64,000 bases of DNA. Origin: Saprospiraceae bacterium UBA2329 (lineage in GTDB: Bacteria > Bacteroidota > Bacteroidia > Chitinophagales > Saprospiraceae). Every line of letters starts with the position of its first letter. Position 1 is the first letter of the stretch. Below, in pieces: positions 24,477-33,128 of this stretch. The stretch lies in assembly GCA_002344975.1 (NCBI GenBank), contig DDUV01000005.1:9993-73992 (forward strand), in the 5' to 3' direction. The notes beneath the pieces were generated by a model. The model made no database searches. It was not told the origin of the DNA and worked only from the letters and a program-made list of their open reading frames with translations. Made by a program: the position numbers and the translations under genes.

Positions 24477-26258
24477 ATGAAGCGATTCGCCATTTCCATT
24501 TTGATCCTGCTGTATGGCATGGCCGCCGTACAAGCCCAAACAGAACAAGCGCCCTCGATACACCAGGAGCAGTTGGAGCAATATAAAAATATGGCCCTCA
24601 GTCCCGAAGACTGGCAGCGGCGCAATGAACAGGAATTGCCGGCAGCCCGCCCCAAAACCGACGACACCTGCCGCCTTCAAAAGCGCGTTTTCGGTTGGCA
24701 CCCCTACTGGAGCAACGGCCTGGAAAGTCAGTACAACTGGAAGATGCTCAGCGATTTATCTTACTTTGCGTATGAAGTGAACGCGACTACCGGCATGGCG
24801 CTAAATACTTATAGCTGGTCTTCGGCGGCGGTAGTGAATCAGGCATTGGCTCAGGGTGTGCGGGTGCATCTGTGCGCTACTTTGTTCAGCAACCACGCTA
24901 CCTTTTTCGGCAGCCCCACGGCCCGGCAAACGCTCATCAACAACCTCATCACGCTGGTGCAGCAGCGCGGCGCGCATGGCGTCAACATTGATTTTGAGGC
25001 GGTGCCGGCGGCCCAAAGCGCCAATCTCACCGAGTTCATCATCGCACTGGGCACTCAATTGCACGCGGCCATTCCGGGCGCCGAGCTTTCCATTGCATTG
25101 CCGGCAGTGGACTGGAGCACGGTTTTCAACGTATCGGCCATGAATCCGTATGTGGATATTTTTATCATCATGGGGTACGATTATTACTGGAGCGGCAGTT
25201 CGCAGGCCGGCCCCACCGATCCTTTGTACAGCTTCGGCGCCGATTACGACCGCAACCATTCGCGCTCCATTTCATACTACCTGCACGCCGGCGTACCCCG
25301 CGAAAAACTGCTGCTGGGCCTGCCTTACTACGGTCGCGAATGGGAAACAGTGAGCAATCAGGCGCCTGCCAATACCACCGGCGCTTTTCACTCCTCACGG
25401 ACTTACAAAACGGTACGCGACAACAGCGCTACCTATTCCCAGGGAAATTACCACCCGGCCAGTACTTCCAATTATTACGTTTATCCCAGCGGCAGCCTAT
25501 GGCGGCAATGTTTCATCAACTCAGAACACACGCTGGGCAGGCGCTACCAGCAGGTACAGCAGCGCGGCCTGGCAGGCATCGGCATCTGGGCATTGGGCTA
25601 CGATGCCGGTTATGAGGATTTGTGGAATCTGATACGCGACAACTTCAGTACCTGCGCCATGCAGGCTTGCGCCGATACCCTCTACGACAGCGGCGGCCCG
25701 GCTTGGAATTATTACCACAATGAAAATACGACTTACACCATAGCGCCGCCGGGAGCAACGTCATTAAGCGTGCAATTCCACAGCTTCCAACTCGAAAACG
25801 GCTACGATACGCTCTGGATTTACGACGGCAGCAGCACCGCCGCACCACTAATTGGGGCTTTCACAGCAAGCAACAGCCCCGGCGCCATACAGGCATCGGG
25901 CGGCAGTCTCACGTTCCGGTTCCGTTCAGATGTGGGCGTTTCGGCTCCTGGCTGGATGGCCACTTACGAGTGCAGCACCATCAATAGTACCGAAGAGAGC
26001 GCTGCCGGGGCTGCCCCATTGCGCATTTTTCCCAATCCGGCTTCGGACGAGGTCACGGTGGAATACGCTGTGGTGGAACCGCAAACCGTGCGCATTGACT
26101 TGTACGATGCTACCGGGCGGGTACTACACTCACGATCTCAGATGCAGGAAAGCGGTCAATACCAAGCCCGGATTGCGCTTCCTGCCGTTTCCGGTCCGCT
26201 GTGGCTGCGGGTGCGCATCGGCGAGAAGTACTGGACGAAGTGCGTGGTGAAAAGGTGA
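24477..26258 (+). CDS. GH18-like exported protein with CUB-like and T9SS domains
   Basis: 593 residues. The signal peptide ends near VQAQ (21). A GH18 TIM barrel (about 68-390) is shown by RVFGWHPYWSNG, HGVNIDFEAVP (170-174 NIDFE), FIIMGYDYYW and GLPYYGREW. In the catalytic motif DGxDxDxE the first Asp is His (HGVNIDFE), while the last Asp and the catalytic Glu174 remain. A CUB-like module (about 397-505) follows, with WNYYHNENTTY and GYDTLWIYDGSS. A T9SS sorting domain begins LRIFPNPASDE. It is probably a secreted chitin- or peptidoglycan-acting hydrolase. The substrate is uncertain. A strong terminator follows. Confidence 0.88.
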   Translation: MKRFAISILILLYGMAAVQAQTEQAPSIHQEQLEQYKNMALSPEDWQRRNEQELPAARPKTDDTCRLQKRVFGWHPYWSNGLESQYNWKMLSDLSYFAYEVNATTGMALNTYSWSSAAVVNQALAQGVRVHLCATLFSNHATFFGSPTARQTLINNLITLVQQRGAHGVNIDFEAVPAAQSANLTEFIIALGTQLHAAIPGAELSIALPAVDWSTVFNVSAMNPYVDIFIIMGYDYYWSGSSQAGPTDPLYSFGADYDRNHSRSISYYLHAGVPREKLLLGLPYYGREWETVSNQAPANTTGAFHSSRTYKTVRDNSATYSQGNYHPASTSNYYVYPSGSLWRQCFINSEHTLGRRYQQVQQRGLAGIGIWALGYDAGYEDLWNLIRDNFSTCAMQACADTLYDSGGPAWNYYHNENTTYTIAPPGATSLSVQFHSFQLENGYDTLWIYDGSSTAAPLIGAFTASNSPGAIQASGGSLTFRFRSDVGVSAPGWMATYECSTINSTEESAAGAAPLRIFPNPASDEVTVEYAVVEPQTVRIDLYDATGRVLHSRSQMQESGQYQARIALPAVSGPLWLRVRIGEKYWTKCVVKR

Positions 26259-26290
26259 ATGGTAGGGAGTCGCATACGATGGGGTAAAAA

Positions 26291-26336
26291 AACGCCCGAT
26301 ATGGAAATACTCTCCATATCGGGCGTTCTTGTTTTT
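26291..26336. terminator. Strong bidirectional intrinsic terminator
   Basis: A perfect 15-bp stem (26291-26305 with 26313-26327) with a 7-base loop, preceded by A's and followed by CTTGTTTTTT. It serves the GH18-like gene on the plus strand and the protease-fusion gene (ending 26346) on the minus strand. Confidence 0.9.
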
Positions 26337-26345
26337 TCTAATTCC

Positions 26346-29300
26346 CTACCACCCCGGCATCAAATTCACCCCAAACGTCCCCTTGTTCGTGTGGCCTGGC
26401 GCCAGGGTCTGGCCCACCGGAATGGCGTAGTACGGCTCAACGATCATGGCGCCGAACAGATTGATGCGCAACGAAGCACCTACACTGGCCAATACGCGGG
26501 GCCGCAGCGCCTCCTCTACATTGCCAAAAACCTGGTCGAGGCTGTTGAACGCAAAACCGGCATCGGCAAACAAGGCAATATCGGAAAGCAGGAAGCTGGT
26601 AGGAATGAGGGCTACCCGCTTGGGGCCGGTGAAGGGCAGCCTGACCTCAAAATTACCCACCATCACTTTAGAGGCTCGGTAGTCTTCCACATCTAATTGG
26701 TAGCGACTGATGATTTCCTGCGTGTTGGTAGCGCCGAGGAAATCGGAGTAGCCGCGAATGTACCAAGGGCTGATGACGAACAGCGGGAAAAACTGCGAAT
26801 CGCCGCCGTAGCGCCCGTCGTGCATGGCGCGGACGGCGAAGGTGACGGGCTTGAGCCGCAGATAACGCCGGTAGTCGGCAGTGATGTTGGTAAAAGTAAT
26901 GGCCCCGAAAAACTGATTGACGCCCACCCGGAAGCGCTGCCCGGCCAAGGGCGAAGTGAGTCCGAATGCGGAGTTGTCGCCCACCAAAGCGGTACCTACA
27001 TTGTACAAACTGAACCCTTCAGGCGCTTCTAATCGTTCGCGGTCTTGCCCCAAAAATCGCCCGAAAGCATCGTAAAATGAATCGTAGCGGCGGCGGCTGA
27101 ATCCGTAGCGCGTGAAGCTGGTACTCGCTTCTACCCGCAAGGTGGTGGAGAAGGGATACTGCGCCGAAAAGCCGCCCCGACTTTCAAACAAGCGCTGCGC
27201 GGTGATGGACTCCCGCAACACCTCGGTAAGCTGTCCGCCGAGGTTGATGGTATCTATTGCCAATTGGTATCCTTCAAAAAAGAATGCCGGTATGTGCGAG
27301 ATGCCCACGCCCCAGCCGATGCGGCTTTTGGAGTTGAGGTAATTCACCACGCCGCCGATATCCTGTAGTTCGCCATTCAGGGCTAAGGTGCTGAAAATCT
27401 TGTTGTTGCCGGTCATGTCGCTGAACAGCAAATCCACGCCGCCGGCTGCCCCGGTAGTGGCACCGAAGAGGTTGCTGGTACCCATACCCACGCCTGCGCT
27501 GCCGCCGGCATAGTCGAGGGCGAATTTGGCTTTGTAGGGGCGTTCCACCATTTCTGCCGCAAAAAGGTTGTCTTCCAAAGCGCCGATTTGAGCCAGCACG
27601 GGGTCCACGATGCGGGAAGCCTGCCGGTTGACACGGGGCAGGGTAGCGGCGGTAAAGTCCACGGTGTTGGGATCCACTTCCTGATTGAGAAAGTCCTCCG
27701 GGCGAGCTTTGTATATGCTGTACGCACCGCCCATATAGTGGGTATAGGCTACGCGGTTGCGCTTGCGGTCAATGCTGAAAGCGGGGGCAAAAGGCGTGAT
27801 GCCGCTGATGCCGGTTTTGGAGTTGGTGAGTTGGAATACTTTTTTGTCCAACACCGAGTAGCGGTAGAGATTGCGGAAGCCGTCGCGGTCGGAAAGGAAA
27901 AGGATGTCTCCATTGGGATCAAACTGTGCGTTGAGGTTGTCGGCGCCGGGAAAGACATCAATCTGATTCACTCGTCCGCCGGCAATGTCCATCACGGCGA
28001 TGTTGTGCTTCCATTTGCCGTTGGTGCGGCCCCGTCTCATGCTCAGTTCGTCGGTAGAATAGATTAGTTGCGTGCCGTCGGCCGACCAGGCCGGCATGAT
28101 TTCAGAGTATTCGTCGTTGGTCAGTTGTTCTACTTTACCGGTGCGGAGTTCGTAGGCGTACAGGTCCACCTGGCCCTGCACCAAGCCGGCGACTACAATT
28201 TTTCGGCCATCGGGCGACCAGGCGGGATTGGTGAATGCCTGTACGCCGGGAATGCTGATGGTGCGCGTGGTTTTGCCGTTTTCAGCATTTTTGACCACCA
28301 AAACATTGCGCCCCTTGCTGACGCCGACAAAGGCAAATTCATCGCCTTTGGGCGACCAGGTGCCCGCCGATTCAATGTAGCTGATATCGTCCAAGTGGCC
28401 GTCTTTCATGGTGCCGCCTATTTTGCGGAGGATTTTGCCGTCGTTGGCATCGGCCACATAAAGGTCAATGGAGAACAGGTCGCGCTCGGAAAGAAAAATG
28501 ACGTACTTGCCGTTGGGGCTGAGCACCGGGCCTATGTTGAGTCGGCCGGGACCTTTGCCGCTGATGATTTCGGAACCGGGGGCTTTCTCCTTACCCTCGC
28601 CGATTTGTTTGCCAAAATGGCTCTTCAGTGTTTCCACCCAGAGCTTGGAGAGGTCTTTTTCCTTCATGCCGAGGATGAGCAGGCAGGCGTTGTCGAAGCC
28701 ATATTTGGCCGTTCCCACAAAAAACGGTTTGATGACTTCGTCGCCGAACATGCCGGTGAGGAAGACCCAGAAAGCCTGCCCGTAGCGATAGGGGAAGAAA
28801 TCAGGTTTAACTAAGTCGCGAATGGTGGGCACCTTATCGTTCAGCACGGCGTCGCGCATCCACATGGCGGTGTTGGGGTCTATGCTGCCGATGGAGAGGT
28901 ATTCGGCCAAGCCTTCGACCATCCACAGCGGCAGGTTTTCGAGGTTGCGGATGGAGGTGGAGTCGCCGTTGAGGATCATGTTGTACTGGTAGGCGTGTAC
29001 CAATTCGTGGCCCAGAACGTGGTGAGTCTGCTGATTCGACATGGCGAAAGGCAGGATAACCCGGTTTTTGAACGCCTCCGTGACACCGCCCGTGCCCACA
29101 CCGATTTCGCCCATGATGGTATTGGTTTGCTGGAAGTCGGCGTGGTCGTTGTACAGTATCAGCGGGTTTTTGCCTCTGATGGTATCGTCCAAGATGGCCT
29201 GATGCAGCTTGAACCAGGTTTCGGCATCCTGGGCAAAAGCGCGCACCTTTTCCGGGTTTTCCATGTAGTGGTAAATCTGGAAAGAGGGCGTTTCGAGTAC

Positions 29301-29414
29301 CTTGAAGTTGAATTTTTCATAGTTGGGCTTGTTGCGCCCGAAATACTGCGCTTCGAGGGAATGAACGGCGCCCAGCGTCAGCGCGGCAATCATCAATACG
29401 GTTAATGCTCTCAT
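26346..29414 (-). CDS. Three-part protein: zinc-metalloprotease-like, TolB-like propeller, outer-membrane beta-barrel
   Basis: 1022 residues. The signal peptide ends near SLEAQ (23). A gluzincin-like protease domain (about 35-280) contains HVLGHELVHAYQYN (HELVH 136-140) and the third zinc ligand region WMVEGLAEYL (Glu167 or 171). PD40/TolB-like repeats follow (about 295-600), with LSPNGKYVIFLSERD, WSPKGDEFAFVG, WSPDGRKIVVAG and WSADGTQLIYSTD. The rest (about 650-1022) is rich in amphipathic strands and glycine, like a BamA-type outer-membrane barrel. This suggests a surface or periplasmic protease tethered to its own barrel. Substrate and orientation are unknown. Confidence 0.88.
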   Translation of the reverse strand: MRALTVLMIAALTLGAVHSLEAQYFGRNKPNYEKFNFKVLETPSFQIYHYMENPEKVRAFAQDAETWFKLHQAILDDTIRGKNPLILYNDHADFQQTNTIMGEIGVGTGGVTEAFKNRVILPFAMSNQQTHHVLGHELVHAYQYNMILNGDSTSIRNLENLPLWMVEGLAEYLSIGSIDPNTAMWMRDAVLNDKVPTIRDLVKPDFFPYRYGQAFWVFLTGMFGDEVIKPFFVGTAKYGFDNACLLILGMKEKDLSKLWVETLKSHFGKQIGEGKEKAPGSEIISGKGPGRLNIGPVLSPNGKYVIFLSERDLFSIDLYVADANDGKILRKIGGTMKDGHLDDISYIESAGTWSPKGDEFAFVGVSKGRNVLVVKNAENGKTTRTISIPGVQAFTNPAWSPDGRKIVVAGLVQGQVDLYAYELRTGKVEQLTNDEYSEIMPAWSADGTQLIYSTDELSMRRGRTNGKWKHNIAVMDIAGGRVNQIDVFPGADNLNAQFDPNGDILFLSDRDGFRNLYRYSVLDKKVFQLTNSKTGISGITPFAPAFSIDRKRNRVAYTHYMGGAYSIYKARPEDFLNQEVDPNTVDFTAATLPRVNRQASRIVDPVLAQIGALEDNLFAAEMVERPYKAKFALDYAGGSAGVGMGTSNLFGATTGAAGGVDLLFSDMTGNNKIFSTLALNGELQDIGGVVNYLNSKSRIGWGVGISHIPAFFFEGYQLAIDTINLGGQLTEVLRESITAQRLFESRGGFSAQYPFSTTLRVEASTSFTRYGFSRRRYDSFYDAFGRFLGQDRERLEAPEGFSLYNVGTALVGDNSAFGLTSPLAGQRFRVGVNQFFGAITFTNITADYRRYLRLKPVTFAVRAMHDGRYGGDSQFFPLFVISPWYIRGYSDFLGATNTQEIISRYQLDVEDYRASKVMVGNFEVRLPFTGPKRVALIPTSFLLSDIALFADAGFAFNSLDQVFGNVEEALRPRVLASVGASLRINLFGAMIVEPYYAIPVGQTLAPGHTNKGTFGVNLMPGW

Positions 29415-29533
29415 GGCTCACAAGTGTTGGTTTGGGATAGAATAAAAATTGTGTTTCGTTACAACAACAACATACTTTAAAAGACGGCTGAAAATTGGCC
29501 GGATAAATGACATTTGGGGTTAAAAATGTCTTA

Positions 29534-29580
29534 AAAAAACAAATGCCCGTCCGACCAGAAATTTCGATCGGACGAGCATT
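29534..29580 (-). terminator. Intrinsic terminator of frr
   Basis: A 13-bp stem with one mismatch (29542-29554 with 29568-29580). On the minus strand it is followed by TTGTTTTTTT, a clear U tract, 26 bases after the frr stop. Confidence 0.85.
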
Positions 29581-29605
29581 GGGTGCTAGACGGTGACAAC
29601 CTGTG

Positions 29606-30169
29606 CTACACCGTCATAATATCTTTTTCCTTCACTTCAATGAGGTGGTCCACCTGTTGGATGTATTTGTCGGTGAGCGCCTGCACCACTTTTTCTTTGT
29701 CGCGGCCGGAGTCTTCCGGGTAACCGGCCTTGATGGCCTTTTTGATGTGTTCGATGGCGTCGCGGCGGGCATTGCGTACACCTACTTTAGCATCCTCGCC
29801 AAGGTTTTTGGCCATTTTTACCAAGTCTTTGCGGCGTTCCTCTGTGAGCGGCGGCACGCTGATGCGCACTACCTGGCCGTCGTCCTGCGGGTTGAAACCG
29901 AGGTTGGCCTCCATGATGGCGCGGGAAATCGGCCCCAGCATGTTTTTTTCCCAGGGCTGGATGACAATGGTACGGGCGTCGCTGGTAGAGATGTTGGCGA
30001 TCTGACCAATGGGTGTGGGCGAACCGTAATAAGGCGCCATCAGACCTTCGAGCATGGCGGTAGAGGCTTTGCCGGTACGCACTTTGATCAATTCATGCGA
30101 AAGGTGTTCGATGGCTTTGTCCATCAACTCCCGGGCATGGTCCACATAATGATTAACTTCTTCTTGCAT
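29606..30169 (-). CDS. frr: Ribosome recycling factor Frr
   Basis: Frr splits post-termination ribosomes together with EF-G. The 187 residues are full length. The N-terminal helix MDKAIEHLSHELIKVRTGKAS and the PLTEERRKDLVKMAKNLGED segment are canonical. The ATG at 30169 gives the usual MQEEVNHYVD-type start. A promoter lies directly upstream (30196-30227) and a terminator follows, so the gene is probably monocistronic. The common partner pyrH is not adjacent. Confidence 0.96.
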   Translation of the reverse strand: MQEEVNHYVDHARELMDKAIEHLSHELIKVRTGKASTAMLEGLMAPYYGSPTPIGQIANISTSDARTIVIQPWEKNMLGPISRAIMEANLGFNPQDDGQVVRISVPPLTEERRKDLVKMAKNLGEDAKVGVRNARRDAIEHIKKAIKAGYPEDSGRDKEKVVQALTDKYIQQVDHLIEVKEKDIMTV

Positions 30170-30195
30170 GATAAACAGCAGTTTGGTTGGCGGCG

Positions 30196-30227
30196 CAAAT
30201 ATAGGGATTTTGGCAACTATTTGGCAA
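30196..30227 (-). promoter_or_regulatory. Bacteroidota promoter of frr (TTG - 21 - TATATTTG)
   Basis: -7 TATATTTG on the minus strand (30203-30196) and -33 TTG (30227-30225) with a 21-base spacer; the ATG follows 27 bases after the -7 box. Confidence 0.6.
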
Positions 30228-30457
30228 TATCCAAATACCACAAGCTTCAAGGTATCGGCTTTGAGCTTGTTTTTTTGTGGAAAAATCTGATTTTTCCACT
30301 TGAGGTTACTACTCAGCCAGTCCCCCCAAGCTACGACCACGCCGAGGCGTGGCACGAGCTATGAGTTTGTTTATTCATTGTAAAATTAGATTTTCCATTT
30401 GGGAAAATTTCAAAATCTCATCTTGAAAAAAGGCCCTTTTTCATTTTGGAAAATCAA

Positions 30458-30491
30458 ACTCGTGACTCGCAGCTCGCGGCTCGCAGCTTTT
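30458..30491. repeat. CTCGTAGCT-type degenerate tandem repeat
   Basis: ACTCGTGACTCGCAGCTCGC followed by GGCTCGCAGC and a T run. It matches the block at 7991-8021 in unit, order and flanking T run. Confidence 0.55.
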
Positions 30492-30568
30492 TGCAGGGCG
30501 ACTGTATCGTTACCACTTGAGGAGTTTTCAAAACACGACCTGGACCTTGGTTCGTTTGCTTGCCACAG

Positions 30569-32836
30569 CTACCGCCGCGCCGAATACGTCGCAAAATACT
30601 TGCACTCGCGGATGATGCGGTTGTGAAATTCGGTATTTCTGTACTTGGTTCGGAGCAGCTCAAAATACTGGTACTGTCTTGCCCCATAAGGCAGTCCGGC
30701 TACATCTTGTATGTTGCGCTCGCACTTGGCGGCCATGAAGGCGGCGCGGGCGGCGTATTCCGGGTCGGTGGCCAGCAGGCGGGCTTTTTCAAAATAGAAT
30801 TGCGCTTTCGAGCAGTCCATATTTTCGCGGTTGCCGAGGTGGAAATACCGGTGCGGCATCACAAAATCTTTGGTTTGCAAACGCCTTTGCACCGCCATAC
30901 TGCCGCCGCTTCTGAAAAAATCGGTGGCGCGCCAGGCATGCCCGAACCAACTCATATTGTACCAGGCCAGCCCCAGTTCGTAATACAAAGTGTCGGCGCC
31001 CGGTACCCCGGCATTGGCTCTGAACTCCATTTCCAATAGCTTTTCGGCCAATTGGCGTTTGGTGAGCGAGGCGCCCGCATCCTTTATAGGGCAATGCACG
31101 CAGTCGCCCAGCCGCTCCGGAAAGGGATTGAAAAAGCCAAAAGTTTCGGCATCTATGGGCAGCATTTCCTTCCAGGTTTCGAGGGCGGCGCCGGGATCAC
31201 CTCGCGCCATGAGCATGGTGGCTTTGATGTTCAGGAGGTCGTGCAGCATGGTGGCGGTGTCGTTTTTGGCTACCATGAGTTGCTCAATGCGGGTGGGCGT
31301 CAGTTTCCGGCACAGCGCAATGAGGTCTTCCAACTCCTGCGCTCTCGGATTGGGTTTGAGGTCGCGCAGGGGGTATTGTACCAAGAATGCCTTACCCGCC
31401 TGGCCTTTGGCGGTGTACAATTGCACCATTTTGTCGTTCAGAAAATCGGTGAAGTCTTCAAATGCCTGGTAATACGGATTTTTGCTCCTGATGGCATATA
31501 CCTCCTGATCAAGCGTGTCTGTCGCATCTTGCCACTGACTGATGCGCAGTGCCAGTCGAAAAACGTTGAGCTGCGCCCGGAGCGTATCGTTGCTCACCAT
31601 CTCGCCGGCCTGCCGGAACGTGCGCTCCGCATCGTAATAATTGCCGCCCAGCAATTCGAGATAGCCCTCGGAGATTTTCCACAGATCGGGGCGGGCGACT
31701 TGTTTTTCGCGGGCCGCTTTTTGTACAAAATCCTGTAAACGAATGAGGTACTTGCCTGCCTCCGGCCTCGGAAGGTTCTGATAGCGCTTGTTGTGCAACC
31801 GGTTGTCATTGAACGAAAGCCCCAGAAAATCTTTTTCCAATTTTTTTATTTCCCGCACCAACAGCACCTCCAGATGCGGGTTGTTGGGGTACAATTCGTA
31901 TATTTTTTCCATTTCCTCCACCGCCCGACTGTCGGCAGCCGAGGCGCGCATCACATACAGCGCGGCGCGTTCCCGGTCGCTTTGGCACATCAACAGGCAC
32001 TGCTCCCACTCTTCGTCGCTGCGAATGCGAAAGCTGCGATAGGCGGTTTCTGCCTTGCCCCGACTGTTGTCAAATACCTGTGCATACAGGTACGAGGCCT
32101 CCACATGGCGCCCCAGCGCCATATATGCTCCGGCCAAATGCCCTTTGATCCAGTACTCCACCACGCTCGGATCGTGGTCAATTTTGGGCATGAGGTAATT
32201 GTACAACTCCACCACCATCGGGTAGTCTTTGGCGTAATGTGCCAGCCGGATCATCTGATACGCATAGCGCAGCCGGATGTAGTCGGATTTCACTTCCAGA
32301 AACTGCCCGCGGGCTTGTTCTATCAGCCGTTTCATGGCCAAAGTGTCGCGGGGCGGAGTGCTCCATGCGTCGGCGGCGGGCACTACATGCGGTTCGCAAC
32401 GCTTGGCGAAATCGAGGTAGGCAATGGTTTCCACGCACTTGTTTCTGACTAAATAGCGCGAAAAAGAATTGCCCCGCTGGAAGGCATCCAAGGCTCTGCT
32501 TTTGCCGGCTGCTGCCGTGTAGAGGTATTGTATGTCGTTGAGGCTCGATTTGTAAATGAGCGCGTAAATGTCCTGCACCGTAGCCTGATTGCAGATGCGG
32601 TCGCGCCACTCCTGCACATTTTCGTTCAGTTGCGCCTGATGCCGACTGCCGTAAGCCTCTGTCAGGGATTCAAACGAAAGGAAGACCGGCGCGGAGGGGG
32701 TTTTGTAATAAATGATGTTGGGATCGAGAAAACAGTAACCCCGAAAACTGCGGTCCACGCTGATGCAGGAATGGCCGTAAGCCGCCCAACCAAGAGCCAA
32801 CCAACAAATTACTACCAGATAATGCCTGTATTTCAT
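30569..32836 (-). CDS. Secreted helical-repeat protein of unknown function
   Basis: 755 residues with an N-terminal signal peptide (hydrophobic 7-20, cut near AYGH). The mature protein is mostly helical. TPR-like stretches such as GHLAGAYMALGRHVEASYLY and EGYLELLGGNYYDAERTF point to a solenoid. Ten or more cysteines are scattered (e.g. GHSCISVD, GYCFLD, CVHCP), which fits an extracytoplasmic protein with disulfides. No enzymatic motif is recognised. Flanking genes give no hint. GC and codon use match the neighbours. Confidence 0.7.
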   Translation of the reverse strand: MKYRHYLVVICWLALGWAAYGHSCISVDRSFRGYCFLDPNIIYYKTPSAPVFLSFESLTEAYGSRHQAQLNENVQEWRDRICNQATVQDIYALIYKSSLNDIQYLYTAAAGKSRALDAFQRGNSFSRYLVRNKCVETIAYLDFAKRCEPHVVPAADAWSTPPRDTLAMKRLIEQARGQFLEVKSDYIRLRYAYQMIRLAHYAKDYPMVVELYNYLMPKIDHDPSVVEYWIKGHLAGAYMALGRHVEASYLYAQVFDNSRGKAETAYRSFRIRSDEEWEQCLLMCQSDRERAALYVMRASAADSRAVEEMEKIYELYPNNPHLEVLLVREIKKLEKDFLGLSFNDNRLHNKRYQNLPRPEAGKYLIRLQDFVQKAAREKQVARPDLWKISEGYLELLGGNYYDAERTFRQAGEMVSNDTLRAQLNVFRLALRISQWQDATDTLDQEVYAIRSKNPYYQAFEDFTDFLNDKMVQLYTAKGQAGKAFLVQYPLRDLKPNPRAQELEDLIALCRKLTPTRIEQLMVAKNDTATMLHDLLNIKATMLMARGDPGAALETWKEMLPIDAETFGFFNPFPERLGDCVHCPIKDAGASLTKRQLAEKLLEMEFRANAGVPGADTLYYELGLAWYNMSWFGHAWRATDFFRSGGSMAVQRRLQTKDFVMPHRYFHLGNRENMDCSKAQFYFEKARLLATDPEYAARAAFMAAKCERNIQDVAGLPYGARQYQYFELLRTKYRNTEFHNRIIRECKYFATYSARR

Positions 32837-32930
32837 GTTTTTACACCTACAGATGATTCTACTTTATATTGTTTGACATTCCGCAAATGAACCCGAACCC
32901 TAAACCCGCCTACGTCGTGGCGCAACTCAG

Positions 32931-33100
32931 AACGCGAATTTTAGCGAAAGGCGCGAATTTCCGCGAACGTGAGGAAATCAGAAATTAGCCCGTTCCTATC
33001 CGAAAAATCAGAAATCAGAAATAAAACCCGCTCCAACCTGTAAATTCAGAAATCCGAAATTTGTCCGTTCCCACCCGAAACCCTAAACCCTTCTAAAGCC
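32931..33100. repeat. Repeat-rich interval: CGCGAATTT module and AATCAGAAAT units
   Basis: The 44-base module at 32931-32974 (AACGCGAATTTTAGCGAAAG onward) recurs at 61116-61159 with about five differences. Downstream, AATCAGAAAT-type units and CCCGTTCC(T/C)A(T/C)CCGAAA units repeat to about 33100. No coding frame is present in the 292-base gap between genes. Confidence 0.65.
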
Positions 33101-33128
33101 GATAAACTTGATTAACTGCGGCAGCAGA

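Larger units (their letters stand above)
30170..30568. other. Gene-free interval upstream of frr
   Basis: The interval holds the frr promoter (30196-30227), an inverted segment around 30333-30357 (GCTACGACCACGCC... / ...GGCGTGGCACGAGC) and the degenerate CTCGCAG-type repeat at 30458-30491. No coding frame is convincing. Confidence 0.6.

Noticed and set aside
32931..33100. Possible CRISPR-like array
   Set aside because: Repeat units are irregular in length and spacing, with no constant repeat-spacer pattern and no cas genes.
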